Positions 31,251 to 39,699 of a stretch of 46,680 bases of DNA are shown here, piece after piece. Origin of the DNA: Caryophanales bacterium UBA7057 (lineage in GTDB: Bacteria > Bacillota_I > Bacilli_A > RF39 > UBA660); contig DLAC01000053.1 in assembly GCA_002493865.1 (NCBI GenBank), positions 1 through 46,680 of the forward strand. Direction: 5' to 3'. The notes under the pieces are model-generated. The model saw only the letters and a program-made list of their open reading frames with translations, ran no database searches and was not told the origin of the DNA. Numbering within the stretch: the first letter of the stretch is position 1; every line of letters begins with the position of its first letter. The position numbers and the translations under genes are program-made.

Positions 31251-33212
31251 ATGTTTCAATTAGTATCAAAATATAAACCGAGTGGAGATCAACCACAAGC
31301 GATAGAAAAACTAGTTCAAGGAATTAAAGAAGGGAAAAGAGATCAAGTATTATTAGGGGCAACTGGAACTGGAAAAACTTTTACCATTGCGAATATTATC
31401 AAGGAAGTAAATAAACCAACCCTAATTCTTGCACATAATAAGACTCTTGCTGGTCAACTTTATAGTGAGTTCAAAGAATTATTTCCAAATAATCGGGTAG
31501 AGTATTTTGTTTCCTATTATGATTATTATCAACCAGAAGCTTATGTTCCATCGACAGATACGTATATTGAGAAAGATTCTTCTATTAATGATGAAATTGA
31601 TGAGTTACGTCATGCGGCAACGAGTGCTTTGTTATCGGATGAGAATGTCATTGTTGTCGCAAGTGTTTCTTGTATCTACGGAATTGGTGAAGTTGAGGAA
31701 TATAAAAATAAAATGCTTACTCTGTCTGTAGGAGAACAGATTGAAAGAAATAAAGTTCTAGCAAAATTAGTAGAGATGCAGTACGACCGAAATGATTTGG
31801 ATTTTAAGCGTGGAACTTTTCGTGTAAAAGGAGATGTTTTAGAAATTATTCCGGCTTACCAGAGTACCAAAGGATTCCGAATTGAGTTCTTTGGAGATGA
31901 AATTGATCGGATTAGTGAGATTGATACACTAACAGGTGTCATTCTTCAAAGTAAAAAGAACGTAAGCCTCTTTCCAGCAAGTCACTTCGTAACGAGTGAT
32001 GAAAAACTAAAAGAAGCAATTAAAAGAATAAAAAATGAATTGCAAGAACGATTAATCGAATTAAAAAATGATAATAAACTGCTTGCCATGGAACGATTAC
32101 AACAAAGAACCAACTATGATATTGAAATGTTAGAAGAAACAGGATTCTGTCATGGAATTGAAAATTATTCGAGACATATGTCTTTAAGGGGGGAAGGAGA
32201 AACACCAACGACATTAATTGATTTCTTTGGTAAAGACTTTCTTTTAGTCATTGATGAATCTCATGTAACCATCCCACAAGTTCGAGGAATGTATAATGGA
32301 GACCGCGCTAGAAAAATGAATTTAGTAGAGTATGGGTTTCGTCTTCCTAGTGCCTTAGACAATCGTCCTTTAAAGTTTGAGGAATTTGAAAAGAAATTAA
32401 ATCAAGTCATTTATGTATCAGCAACTCCAGGTGATTATGAATTAGAGAAAACATCCAATCAGTTTATAGAACAGATTATTCGTCCAACAGGATTGTTAGA
32501 CCCTATCATCGAAGTTCGTAAGACAGAGGGACAAATTGATGATTTAATCTATGAAATCAAAGAAAGAATTGCAAAGAATGAACGTACGTTAATTACGACA
32601 CTAACCATTCGAATGGCAGAAGAATTAACCAATTATTTAAAAGATATCGACATCAAAGTAGCCTATCTACATAGTGAAGTAAAAACATTAGAGCGAATGA
32701 AAATTATTAGAGATTTACGACTTGGAAAATATGACTGTATTGTTGGAATCAATTTACTAAGAGAAGGTATTGATATTCCAGAAGTCAGTCTCATTGCGAT
32801 ATTAGATGCAGATAAAGAAGGATTCTTACGAAGTGAAAGGAGTCTCATTCAGACCGTTGGAAGATGTGCTAGAAATGAAAACGGATACTGTATTATGTAT
32901 GGAGATAAAATTACAGATAGTATGAAAAAGGCAATTGATGAGACGGCACGTCGTCGTGGAATCCAAGAAGCATACAATAAAGAACATGGAATTATTCCAA
33001 AAACAATTGAAAAAGAAATTCGAGATTTAATTTCAAATATTGATGAAGATAGCGATAAAAAGTCAAAGAAACCTACAAAACAAGATAAGAAAGAAATCCT
33101 TCATACCATTGAAACTATCGAAGAAGAAATGAAAAAAGCAGCGAAGGATCTTGATTTTGAAAGGGCAATGGAATTAAGAGATTTACTATTTGAAATGAAG
33201 GCGAGTATCTAA
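31251..33212 (+). CDS. uvrB: Excinuclease ABC subunit B
   Basis: A 653-residue nucleotide-excision-repair helicase-like subunit. Start ATG 31251 (MFQLVSKYKPSGDQP, the family's normal beginning) is six bases after TGGAGG; the ATG at 31245 touches that site. Walker A GATGTGKT is at 36-43, the beta-hairpin region YYDYYQPEAY at 89-98, helicase motifs DESH and QTVGRCARN downstream, and a C-terminal UVR domain for UvrC contact (EEEMKKAAKDLDFERAMELRD). Length is standard. The nearest upstream DNA contains dinD, a methyltransferase fossil and a uvrB fossil; no LexA-like box was seen in front of it. A radical SAM gene follows after three bases. Confidence 0.97.
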   Translation: MFQLVSKYKPSGDQPQAIEKLVQGIKEGKRDQVLLGATGTGKTFTIANIIKEVNKPTLILAHNKTLAGQLYSEFKELFPNNRVEYFVSYYDYYQPEAYVPSTDTYIEKDSSINDEIDELRHAATSALLSDENVIVVASVSCIYGIGEVEEYKNKMLTLSVGEQIERNKVLAKLVEMQYDRNDLDFKRGTFRVKGDVLEIIPAYQSTKGFRIEFFGDEIDRISEIDTLTGVILQSKKNVSLFPASHFVTSDEKLKEAIKRIKNELQERLIELKNDNKLLAMERLQQRTNYDIEMLEETGFCHGIENYSRHMSLRGEGETPTTLIDFFGKDFLLVIDESHVTIPQVRGMYNGDRARKMNLVEYGFRLPSALDNRPLKFEEFEKKLNQVIYVSATPGDYELEKTSNQFIEQIIRPTGLLDPIIEVRKTEGQIDDLIYEIKERIAKNERTLITTLTIRMAEELTNYLKDIDIKVAYLHSEVKTLERMKIIRDLRLGKYDCIVGINLLREGIDIPEVSLIAILDADKEGFLRSERSLIQTVGRCARNENGYCIMYGDKITDSMKKAIDETARRRGIQEAYNKEHGIIPKTIEKEIRDLISNIDEDSDKKSKKPTKQDKKEILHTIETIEEEMKKAAKDLDFERAMELRDLLFEMKASI

Positions 33213-33215
33213 TTG

Positions 33216-34061
33216 ATGAAAAAAAAACTAAAAAGAATTTATATAGAGATTCTAAATACTTGTAATTTATCATGTTCCTTTTGTACAAAGACGAAACGTA
33301 ATCAAAGAATCATGACTCTACTTGAATTTGAAGAGATATTAAAGAAAATAGATTCTTATACAGATTATATATATTTACATGTAAAAGGTGAACCTCTCCT
33401 TCATCCAAATCTACAAGAAATTTTAGAACTATCAGAAAAATATCATAAAAAGGTAACCATTACTACCAATGGAACTTTATTAAAAGAAAAAATTGATATT
33501 TTAAAGAATAGTCCTTGTATTCGGCAAGTGAATATTTCTCTTCATAGTGAAAACAAAAAGAAAAATTATTTAGATGACATTTTCTGGGCGGTGGATCAGA
33601 TTCCCAAAAATATACAAGTGGTTTATCGACTTTGGACCTTAAAAGAGAAGAACCTGGATTTAAAATCCACACAAATTGTGAATAAAATCATTTCTTATTA
33701 TGATTTATCCACAGAAACGGTGGATAAAATAATGACACAGGATAATATAAAACTGGGAGAAAACATTTATGTAAATAAGGCAAATGAATTTTTATGGCCT
33801 GAAATAAAAAATGATTATTACAACGAGAAAGGATATTGTCATGCCCTCAAAGACCAAATGGCAATATTAGTAGATGGTACAATCATTCCCTGTTGTTTAG
33901 ATGGAGAGGGAGTGATAAACTTAGGAAGTATTTACCAAGTAGATTTAGAATCTGTTTTAGAAAGTAATAGAGTCAAACAAATGATGAGTGGCTTTAAAAA
34001 TCGTACAGTAACAGAGGAACTCTGTAAGCATTGTAACTTTAAAGAGAAATTTAACCGTTAA
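33216..34061 (+). CDS. Radical SAM/SPASM protein
   Basis: A 281-residue protein with CNLSCSFC (Cys16, Cys20, Cys23) and the GEPLLHPNL element; C-terminal Cys positions (GYCHA, IPCCLDG, LCKHC) form a SPASM-like auxiliary-cluster set. TTG 33213 is a possible alternative start one codon earlier; I use ATG 33216. It lies three bases after the uvrB stop, so is co-transcribed with it; its substrate is unknown, and no precursor peptide is apparent. Unlike the radical SAM gene at 23,150 it is not coupled to a synthetase. Confidence 0.85.
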   Translation: MKKKLKRIYIEILNTCNLSCSFCTKTKRNQRIMTLLEFEEILKKIDSYTDYIYLHVKGEPLLHPNLQEILELSEKYHKKVTITTNGTLLKEKIDILKNSPCIRQVNISLHSENKKKNYLDDIFWAVDQIPKNIQVVYRLWTLKEKNLDLKSTQIVNKIISYYDLSTETVDKIMTQDNIKLGENIYVNKANEFLWPEIKNDYYNEKGYCHALKDQMAILVDGTIIPCCLDGEGVINLGSIYQVDLESVLESNRVKQMMSGFKNRTVTEELCKHCNFKEKFNR

Positions 34062-34062
34062 G

Positions 34063-34090
34063 AAAAGTAGTAGGAAAAGCTACTTTTTTT
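34063..34090 (+). terminator. Terminator of the uvrB unit
   Basis: Eight-bp stem AAAAGTAG (34063-34070) with CTACTTTT (34080-34087), nine-base loop, T-run. Confidence 0.8.
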
Positions 34091-34169
34091 GTCCAATTTT
34101 GTTAATAAAAGGAATTTTTTTATGAAATCTAGAAGTATTCATATTATACTTAAGCAAAGGAGTGAAACT

Positions 34170-35066
34170 ATGGATAAAACAATTCTAGAGCAATTGAAGG
34201 CTTATTTTTTGGAAATGGATCAAAAGAGAAAGCAGAATCGTCTTCAAAGTAATTTAAAATATGCAATTGAAAGCTTGGATGCAGAGACAGCAAAAGAACT
34301 TATAGAAAGTGGTGCGAGTGTTGAACTCATAGAAAAGGAAGAGTCTACACTTGGGATGGCAGCACATACCTATACATCTAGGCTATTTCAGATTGTAGAT
34401 CAATATCGGAAACAAAAACATATAAAATCTGATGTTTATCTAGAGCAAATTAATAACTTAGGAAAGAAAGAATTAGAACCAGAACTAAATGCACAAATGG
34501 AAGAAGCAACAAGAAATCTTTTAACAATGTCAGAACTTTTATATCAACATGGAGCTAATATTAATCATAATACTTATCTAGGGCTGAAAGATTCAGGTAC
34601 ATTAATGGATATTTTTTCCGAGAAAAGAGAGATAATGAAAGTCCCAACCGTATTTCAGAGAATGTCAGAAGGAGTAATTTGGCTGAGTAAGGATATGAGC
34701 GTGTTAGAATGGGTTGCTAGTAAACCGGATTTTGATATTACTAAGTTAGAAGATAGTAATATTATTAGTTCTTTTCTGTATGCAGGGTGCCCTGAGTCTG
34801 TACAAGCACTACAGCTAGTATTAGAAAAGGGACTTCAAATTGAAAGCACAGATGTATACGGAGTTGAATATAATGCTTTAATCGAATGCTTAGCACATCA
34901 GGAGTTAAACAACCGTCAAGAAAAGTTTCATCTATTATGGCAGCATGCAAAACAGGAACAACGAGATTATGTAATGGAAAATTTTGATTTAAGCAGTATT
35001 GAAATTTCAACAAATTTTGGGGAAAACACACAAGACTCATCTGGTTATGGTACAATGGGAAAATAA
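34170..35066 (+). CDS. Ankyrin-like repeat protein
   Basis: A 298-residue protein. I start at ATG 34170, with AAAGGAGTG nine bases upstream, rather than an in-frame ATG at 34089 inside the terminator's T-run. Ankyrin-like helix-turn-helix units are visible: LKYAIESLDAETAKELIESGASVELIEKEESTLGMAAHT near 30-68, LLYQHGANINHNTYL near 135-150, and weaker ones later (LEWVASKPDFD, VLEKGLQIESTDVYG). The N-terminus is a Lys-rich helix and the C-terminus is acidic and disordered-looking. No signal peptide. Ankyrin repeats bind other proteins; partner unknown. A terminator follows. Confidence 0.72.
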   Translation: MDKTILEQLKAYFLEMDQKRKQNRLQSNLKYAIESLDAETAKELIESGASVELIEKEESTLGMAAHTYTSRLFQIVDQYRKQKHIKSDVYLEQINNLGKKELEPELNAQMEEATRNLLTMSELLYQHGANINHNTYLGLKDSGTLMDIFSEKREIMKVPTVFQRMSEGVIWLSKDMSVLEWVASKPDFDITKLEDSNIISSFLYAGCPESVQALQLVLEKGLQIESTDVYGVEYNALIECLAHQELNNRQEKFHLLWQHAKQEQRDYVMENFDLSSIEISTNFGENTQDSSGYGTMGK

Positions 35067-35078
35067 ATAAAAGTAAAG

Positions 35079-35112
35079 AAACAAGATCATCTTTAAAAAA
35101 TCTTGTTTTTCT
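35079..35112 (+). terminator. Terminator after the ankyrin-like gene
   Basis: Nine-bp stem AAACAAGAT (35079-35087) with ATCTTGTTT (35100-35108), T-run. Confidence 0.8.
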
Positions 35113-35144
35113 TTTGAAAAAATAGCAACACGTGTAAGAAACTA

Positions 35145-35173
35145 TTGACAAAATGTAGATTTTTCTGTATAAT
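35145..35173 (+). promoter_or_regulatory. Consensus sigma-70 promoter
   Basis: TTGACA (35145-35150), 17-base spacer, TATAAT (35168-35173): a perfect consensus match, implying strong expression of the next gene. Confidence 0.9.
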
Positions 35174-35211
35174 AACCATCGAAATTGATTAGGGAAAAGG
35201 AGGAAATTTGT

Positions 35212-35559
35212 ATGTTGAATTTAAAACTACCAAGTTATTTTGATACAGAAAAAATCTTCTTCGGTTTTGTCGATACAATTAATCCAAATGCAAGTAGTAA
35301 CGAAAGCCAAATTGTACCAAAAGTCGTAATTCTTCAAAAAACATCCAAAGCAAAAAACGCAAAACTGAAACCAATCAAAACTTATGAATATCATAATATC
35401 AATAAGGTAATTCCACTTGCTTCCTATATGAAAGATAAAGAAATTGGCTGGTTCATCAGTAGTGATAAAGTAGAAAAAATTATAGAAAGAACGGGCTTAC
35501 CAGAAGCCAAAGTTTTAGATATAGAAAAACATGAGAAAGTGTTAAAGAAAGCTGCCTAA
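35212..35559 (+). CDS. Hypothetical protein, 115 aa, strongly expressed
   Basis: A small basic cytoplasmic protein starting at ATG 35212, eight bases after AAAAGGAGG. Alternating hydrophobic pattern (SYFDTEKIFFGFVD, VPKVVILQ, KTYEYHNINKVIPL, IGWFIS) suggests a beta-rich fold, then a helix to the Lys-rich end. No known motif or span. The consensus promoter, strong ribosome binding site and dedicated terminator suggest an abundant protein. Function not assigned. Confidence 0.72.
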   Translation: MLNLKLPSYFDTEKIFFGFVDTINPNASSNESQIVPKVVILQKTSKAKNAKLKPIKTYEYHNINKVIPLASYMKDKEIGWFISSDKVEKIIERTGLPEAKVLDIEKHEKVLKKAA

Positions 35560-35575
35560 ATCGGTGGCTTTTTTC
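35548..35575 (+). terminator. Terminator whose loop holds the stop codon
   Basis: Stem AAAGCTGCC (35548-35556) with GGTGGCTTT (35563-35571), two G-T wobbles, loop TAAATC containing the gene's stop codon, then T-run. Confidence 0.75.
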
Positions 35576-35630
35576 GTTGATGAAAATTTAAAATTACAAT
35601 TTGTCTACTGTTTACATTATTTACAATTTG

Positions 35631-35675
35631 TTTTACGCTTTCTTGTTGACAGAAAGTGTAAAAGATAGGTATGAT
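35631..35675 (+). promoter_or_regulatory. Promoter with operator-like inverted repeat over the -35
   Basis: TTGACA (35646-35651), 18-base spacer, TATGAT (35670-35675). A 13-base inverted repeat TTTTACGCTTTCT (35631-35643) and AGAAAGTGTAAAA (35651-35663), one wobble pair, is centred on the -35. TTTACA also occurs twice as a direct repeat just upstream, near 35610-35625. Confidence 0.65.
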
Positions 35676-35698
35676 GGAGTTAATTAGGAGGGATAAGT

Positions 35699-36388
35699 AT
35701 GTATGAGGCAAGTCAACAATTAACTAGAGAATTTGTGATAAGGACTCTTTTAGATAGCTATGATCGACGCAGTTTTCTTGCATTAGTAGAACCTTATCGA
35801 GATGGAAAATCAGTAGACTTGGTACGCTTAGAACAAGATGGATTAATGGAATCGTATAATTTACTTGCTTATCTGACAACGTCTTCTACGTTAAAGAAAA
35901 CAGTATTAGAATCATTGATTGCAAATTACAGTGATGATTCTTCTAAAAAGGAATCATTAAATCAACAATCCGCTAAACTAGTAGAAAGATTAAAGAAACT
36001 TCAGCAAAAGACGATTCTTGGAACAGAGATTGGTGGTTTTGTAGATGAGCTCCAAATGAATGGGGAAGGTGGAGGACACCAAAGCGCCATGGTAGTAAAT
36101 GATACTGTTTTAGATACAAGCAATAAAACAGTGGAAGAACAAATTGCTATCTACCAAAATGGAATAGAAAAAATTTTAATGGATCAAATGGGAAAAGGCG
36201 ATGAAACATTAAAAAGACAAGGACTAAAGACTATTTGCACTATCCTTCAGGAAAGAGAACCCATCATTGTAGAAACAGTAGAGCAAGAAGTAAAAGCAAA
36301 TAATATGGCAAAGGAACAACGAGAAACAGTTCCAAGAACGAGTACGATACAACAACCAGAAGCCGTTTATCAAAAAAAATATGACTAG
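35699..36388 (+). CDS. Hypothetical protein, 229 aa
   Basis: I do not recognise this family. Residues 1-110 are helical with a DSYDRRSFLALVEPYRDGKSVDLVRLEQDG segment, and a Gln/Lys-rich helix near 85-105. A glycine-rich turn (NGEGGGHQSAMV) near 120-130 may be a loop over a binding site. A long amphipathic C-terminal part follows, with a Glu/Gln-rich tail to residue 229. No signal peptide or span. ATG 35699 follows TTAGGAGGGAT. The gene has an unusual inverted-repeat promoter and its own terminator. Function not assigned. Confidence 0.72.
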   Translation: MYEASQQLTREFVIRTLLDSYDRRSFLALVEPYRDGKSVDLVRLEQDGLMESYNLLAYLTTSSTLKKTVLESLIANYSDDSSKKESLNQQSAKLVERLKKLQQKTILGTEIGGFVDELQMNGEGGGHQSAMVVNDTVLDTSNKTVEEQIAIYQNGIEKILMDQMGKGDETLKRQGLKTICTILQEREPIIVETVEQEVKANNMAKEQRETVPRTSTIQQPEAVYQKKYD

Positions 36389-36420
36389 GAAATACCAGTA
36401 TTTTGGTATTTCCTTTTTCT
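36387..36420 (+). terminator. Terminator after the 229-aa gene
   Basis: Perfect 11-bp stem AGGAAATACCA (36387-36397) with TGGTATTTCCT (36404-36414), hexaloop GTATTT, T-run; it overlaps the stop codon by two bases. Confidence 0.9.
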
Positions 36421-36448
36421 TGACACATGGATAAAATATTTCTATAAT
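36420..36448 (+). promoter_or_regulatory. Second perfect consensus promoter
   Basis: TTGACA (36420-36425), 17-base spacer, TATAAT (36443-36448), directly after the previous terminator's T-run. Confidence 0.9.
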
Positions 36449-36470
36449 TAAGAAAATAGGAGGAATAGAA

Positions 36471-36725
36471 ATGAGTCAAAAAGGGAAAAAATTATCATTA
36501 GTTTTAAGTATTATTTCATTCATCGTAGGTATTTTGCTTTATGCTTTTGGAAAAACATTGAATGATGATCCAAGCGCTAGACTAAGTAGTTTCTTGACTA
36601 GCGGAAATGCGAATCCTGGAGATACAATGATTACAATTGGAATGGTAGTTTTAATTGTAGCAGCTGTTTTATTTGTTGTATTCTTAGTAAAACAATTTGG
36701 CGGAAAAAAAGAAGAAAGCAAATAA
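36471..36725 (+). CDS. Small two-span membrane protein, 84 aa
   Basis: Two hydrophobic helices (about residues 8-26 and 53-74) separated by a polar extracellular-side loop; basic ends (KKGKK region and GGKKEESK) would stay in the cytoplasm. ATG 36471 follows AGGAGGAATAGAA. It has its own perfect promoter and terminator, so it is probably abundant. No family recognised. Confidence 0.75.
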   Translation: MSQKGKKLSLVLSIISFIVGILLYAFGKTLNDDPSARLSSFLTSGNANPGDTMITIGMVVLIVAAVLFVVFLVKQFGGKKEESK

Positions 36726-36742
36726 TACAAAAAAACGATAGA

Positions 36743-36767
36743 AGAAAGAGAAGCGTTCTCTTTTTTT
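36743..36767 (+). terminator. Terminator after the small membrane protein
   Basis: AAAGAGAA (36745-36752) with TTCTCTTT (36756-36763), three-base loop GCG, T-rich tail. Confidence 0.75.
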
Positions 36768-36783
36768 CTTTGCTAAAAATCAA

Positions 36784-36857
36784 TTGACGAACTTATGTTT
36801 GTATGATATATTCATATAGAAAGAAACAACAAAAAAATAGAGAAAGTGTGTTATAAT
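36784..36857 (+). promoter_or_regulatory. LexA-like SOS box and promoters of uvrA
   Basis: CGAACTTATGTTTG at 36788-36801 matches the Firmicutes LexA/DinR pattern GAACN4GTTC in all but the last core base. It overlaps a TTGACG -35 (36784-36789) whose 18-base-spaced -10 is TATATT (36808-36813). A second, extended -10 promoter TGtTATAAT is at 36849-36857. Confidence 0.7.
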
Positions 36858-36876
36858 AAGAAAACGGGTGATAACA

Positions 36877-39687
36877 ATGGATCAAATTATAATTAAGGGA
36901 GCAAGAGAAAATAATTTAAAAAATATAGACTTAACACTTCCTAAAAATAAACTAATTGTAATGACAGGGGTGTCTGGGAGTGGGAAAAGTTCTCTTGCTT
37001 TTGATACCATTTATGCAGAAGGGCAACGAAGGTACGTAGAGAGCTTATCTGCTTATGCGAGACAATTTTTGGGTGGAACGGAAAAACCAGATGTAGATTC
37101 AATCGAAGGATTATCTCCATCTATTAGTATTGATCAAAAAACAACGAGTAAGAATCCACGTTCTACAGTTGGAACGGTCACAGAGATTTATGATTATTTA
37201 CGATTATTATTCGCACGAATTGGAACTCCTTATTGTCCCAATCACCATGTTCCTATTAGTTCCCAGAGTATTGAAGAAATGGCGAATAAAATTATGGAAC
37301 GTGAACTTGGAACGAAAATTATTATCATGGCACCAGTGGTACATGGAGAAAAAGGAACCCACAAAGAATTATTAGATGATTTAAGAAAAGATGGATTTGT
37401 GCGAGTTCGAATCAATGGAGAAACTTACGATTTAAGTGAAGAAATTACTTTGGAAAAAAATAAAAAGGATGATATTGATGTCATCATTGACCGGATCGTT
37501 TTAAAAGAGGACAGTCGTGGAAGATTGATGGAATCGATTGAAACAGCAATTAAGATGTCTCATGGCAAAGTAATCGTTGACTTTGTAGGCGATAAAGAAG
37601 TTGTATTTTCTGAGAACTTCGCCTGTCCGTATTGTGACTTTTCACTTCCAGAGCTAGAACCTAGAATGTTTAGTTTTAATGCACCATTTGGAGCCTGTAC
37701 AGATTGTAAGGGGCTAGGAATCAAATTAAAAATGGATCCTGATTTAGTAGTCCCAGATCCATCCAAGAGTCTAAACAATGGCGCTATCAAAACATTGACG
37801 GATGACCCAGAAGCATTAGACTTTAAGCGCTTAGAATGCTTATGTAAGCACTATAAAATTGATATGAATAAAGCTTTTTCGAAGCTGACTAAAAAAGAAC
37901 AGAACTATATTCTATATGGAAGCGATGAACTCATTCATTTTAATTACCGCTCTAAAAGTGGAAATCAGTACAACCAAAAAGACTATTATGAAGGAATTAT
38001 CAATAACTTAGAGAGAAGATACATGGAGACAAATAGTGAATGGATCAGGGAATGGCTAGAAAACTATATGATTGAAACAGAATGCGAAACTTGTCATGGT
38101 AGTAGACTACAGGATAGCGTATTATCTGTTTTAGTAGGAAAGAAAAACATTTATGAAATTACCTGTCTGAGTATTAAGCAACTAATTGAATTCTTTGATT
38201 CATTAAAACTAACAAAGTCTCAACAAGAAATTTCGAACCTTTTAATTAAAGAAATTCAATCTCGCCTATCTTTCCTTAAAAATGTCGGTCTAGAATATCT
38301 TACCCTAAGTAGATCTGCCGGAACCTTGTCAGGAGGAGAAGCTCAAAGAATCCGATTAGCGACTCAAATTGGTTCTAAACTAACGGGGGTACTCTATGTC
38401 TTAGATGAACCATCCATTGGACTTCATCAACGAGACAATGAGAAGTTGATTAAATCTTTATTAGAAATGCGTGATTTAGGGAATACCTTAATTGTTGTCG
38501 AGCATGATACAGATACAATGCTAGCAAGTGATTACTTAGTAGATGTGGGACCAAAAGCCGGAAGTGAAGGGGGATACATTGTAGCCTCTGGGACCCCCGA
38601 AGAAGTGATGAAATGTGAAAATAGTATTACCGGAAGATATCTAACGGGAAAAGAAAAAATAGAGATTCCAAAGAAGCGTCGTAAAGGAAATAAAAAATAT
38701 ATTGAAATTAAAGGGGCAAGTGAAAACAACCTAAAAAATATTGATGTAAAATTCCCACTGGGAACCCTAACTTGTGTGACTGGAGTTTCAGGAAGCGGAA
38801 AAAGTACATTAGTCAATCAAATTCTTTGCCGTGCTGCCTATTCCAAAGTTTATAAAAGTAAAGATAAACCAGGAAAACATAAGAAAATTTTAGGACTAGA
38901 AGAAATTGATAAAGTCATTGAAATATCTCAAAACCCAATTGGTAGAACCCCTAGAAGTAATCCGGCAACCTATACTGGTGTATTTGATGAAATCCGTGAT
39001 TTGTTTACCAATACGAAAGAAGCCAAAATGTATGGTTTCGAAAAAAACAGATTCTCTTTCAATGTGAAAGGTGGTCGTTGTGAAGCATGTCGCGGAGATG
39101 GAGTTAAGAAAATAGAAATGCATTTTCTACCCGATGTTTATATTCCATGTGAAGTATGCCATGGTACTAGATACAATAGTGAAACCTTAAAAATTAAATA
39201 TAAAGATAAAAATATTGCAGAAGTACTAGATATGCGAGTAACAGAAGCACTTAAGTTTTTTGAAAACGTTCCAAAAATAAAAAATAAATTACAAGTTCTA
39301 GAAGACGTTGGACTTGGATATATTAAATTAGGACAAAGTGCTACTACTCTTTCTGGTGGGGAAGCAGGTCGTGTCAAATTAGCAAAAGAACTTCAAAAGA
39401 AACCGACAGGGAAAGCTCTTTATATTTTGGATGAGCCAACGACTGGACTACATTCAGCAGATATTAAAAGATTACTTGCAATATTTAATAAAATAGTAGA
39501 TAATAAAGATACCGTAATAATTATTGAACATAATTTAGACGTAGTAAAATGTGCAGATTACATCATTGATTTAGGACCAGAAGGAGGCGACCGTGGCGGA
39601 TGTGTAGTAGCAACGGGAACTCCAGAAGAAATTTCCAAAGTCAAAGAATCTGCAACTGGAGAGTTTTTAAAGAGAATATTGGAATAA
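36877..39687 (+). CDS. uvrA: Excinuclease ABC subunit A
   Basis: A 936-residue dimeric DNA-damage sensor with two ABC ATPase modules and zinc fingers. First Walker A GVSGSGKSS (about 32-40), first zinc finger CPYC...CTDC, first signature TLSGGEAQRIRLATQIG, second Walker A GVSGSGKST, second zinc finger CEAC...CEVC, second signature TLSGGEAGRVKLAKEL and DEPTTGLH. ATG 36877 follows GGGTGAT; a GTG at 36868 is an upstream alternative. Length is normal. The promoter carries a LexA-like box. In B. subtilis uvrB and uvrA are adjacent; here five genes separate them. The next gene begins 12 bases on. Confidence 0.97.
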   Translation: MDQIIIKGARENNLKNIDLTLPKNKLIVMTGVSGSGKSSLAFDTIYAEGQRRYVESLSAYARQFLGGTEKPDVDSIEGLSPSISIDQKTTSKNPRSTVGTVTEIYDYLRLLFARIGTPYCPNHHVPISSQSIEEMANKIMERELGTKIIIMAPVVHGEKGTHKELLDDLRKDGFVRVRINGETYDLSEEITLEKNKKDDIDVIIDRIVLKEDSRGRLMESIETAIKMSHGKVIVDFVGDKEVVFSENFACPYCDFSLPELEPRMFSFNAPFGACTDCKGLGIKLKMDPDLVVPDPSKSLNNGAIKTLTDDPEALDFKRLECLCKHYKIDMNKAFSKLTKKEQNYILYGSDELIHFNYRSKSGNQYNQKDYYEGIINNLERRYMETNSEWIREWLENYMIETECETCHGSRLQDSVLSVLVGKKNIYEITCLSIKQLIEFFDSLKLTKSQQEISNLLIKEIQSRLSFLKNVGLEYLTLSRSAGTLSGGEAQRIRLATQIGSKLTGVLYVLDEPSIGLHQRDNEKLIKSLLEMRDLGNTLIVVEHDTDTMLASDYLVDVGPKAGSEGGYIVASGTPEEVMKCENSITGRYLTGKEKIEIPKKRRKGNKKYIEIKGASENNLKNIDVKFPLGTLTCVTGVSGSGKSTLVNQILCRAAYSKVYKSKDKPGKHKKILGLEEIDKVIEISQNPIGRTPRSNPATYTGVFDEIRDLFTNTKEAKMYGFEKNRFSFNVKGGRCEACRGDGVKKIEMHFLPDVYIPCEVCHGTRYNSETLKIKYKDKNIAEVLDMRVTEALKFFENVPKIKNKLQVLEDVGLGYIKLGQSATTLSGGEAGRVKLAKELQKKPTGKALYILDEPTTGLHSADIKRLLAIFNKIVDNKDTVIIIEHNLDVVKCADYIIDLGPEGGDRGGCVVATGTPEEISKVKESATGEFLKRILE

Positions 39688-39699
39688 TTGGGTGAGAAA

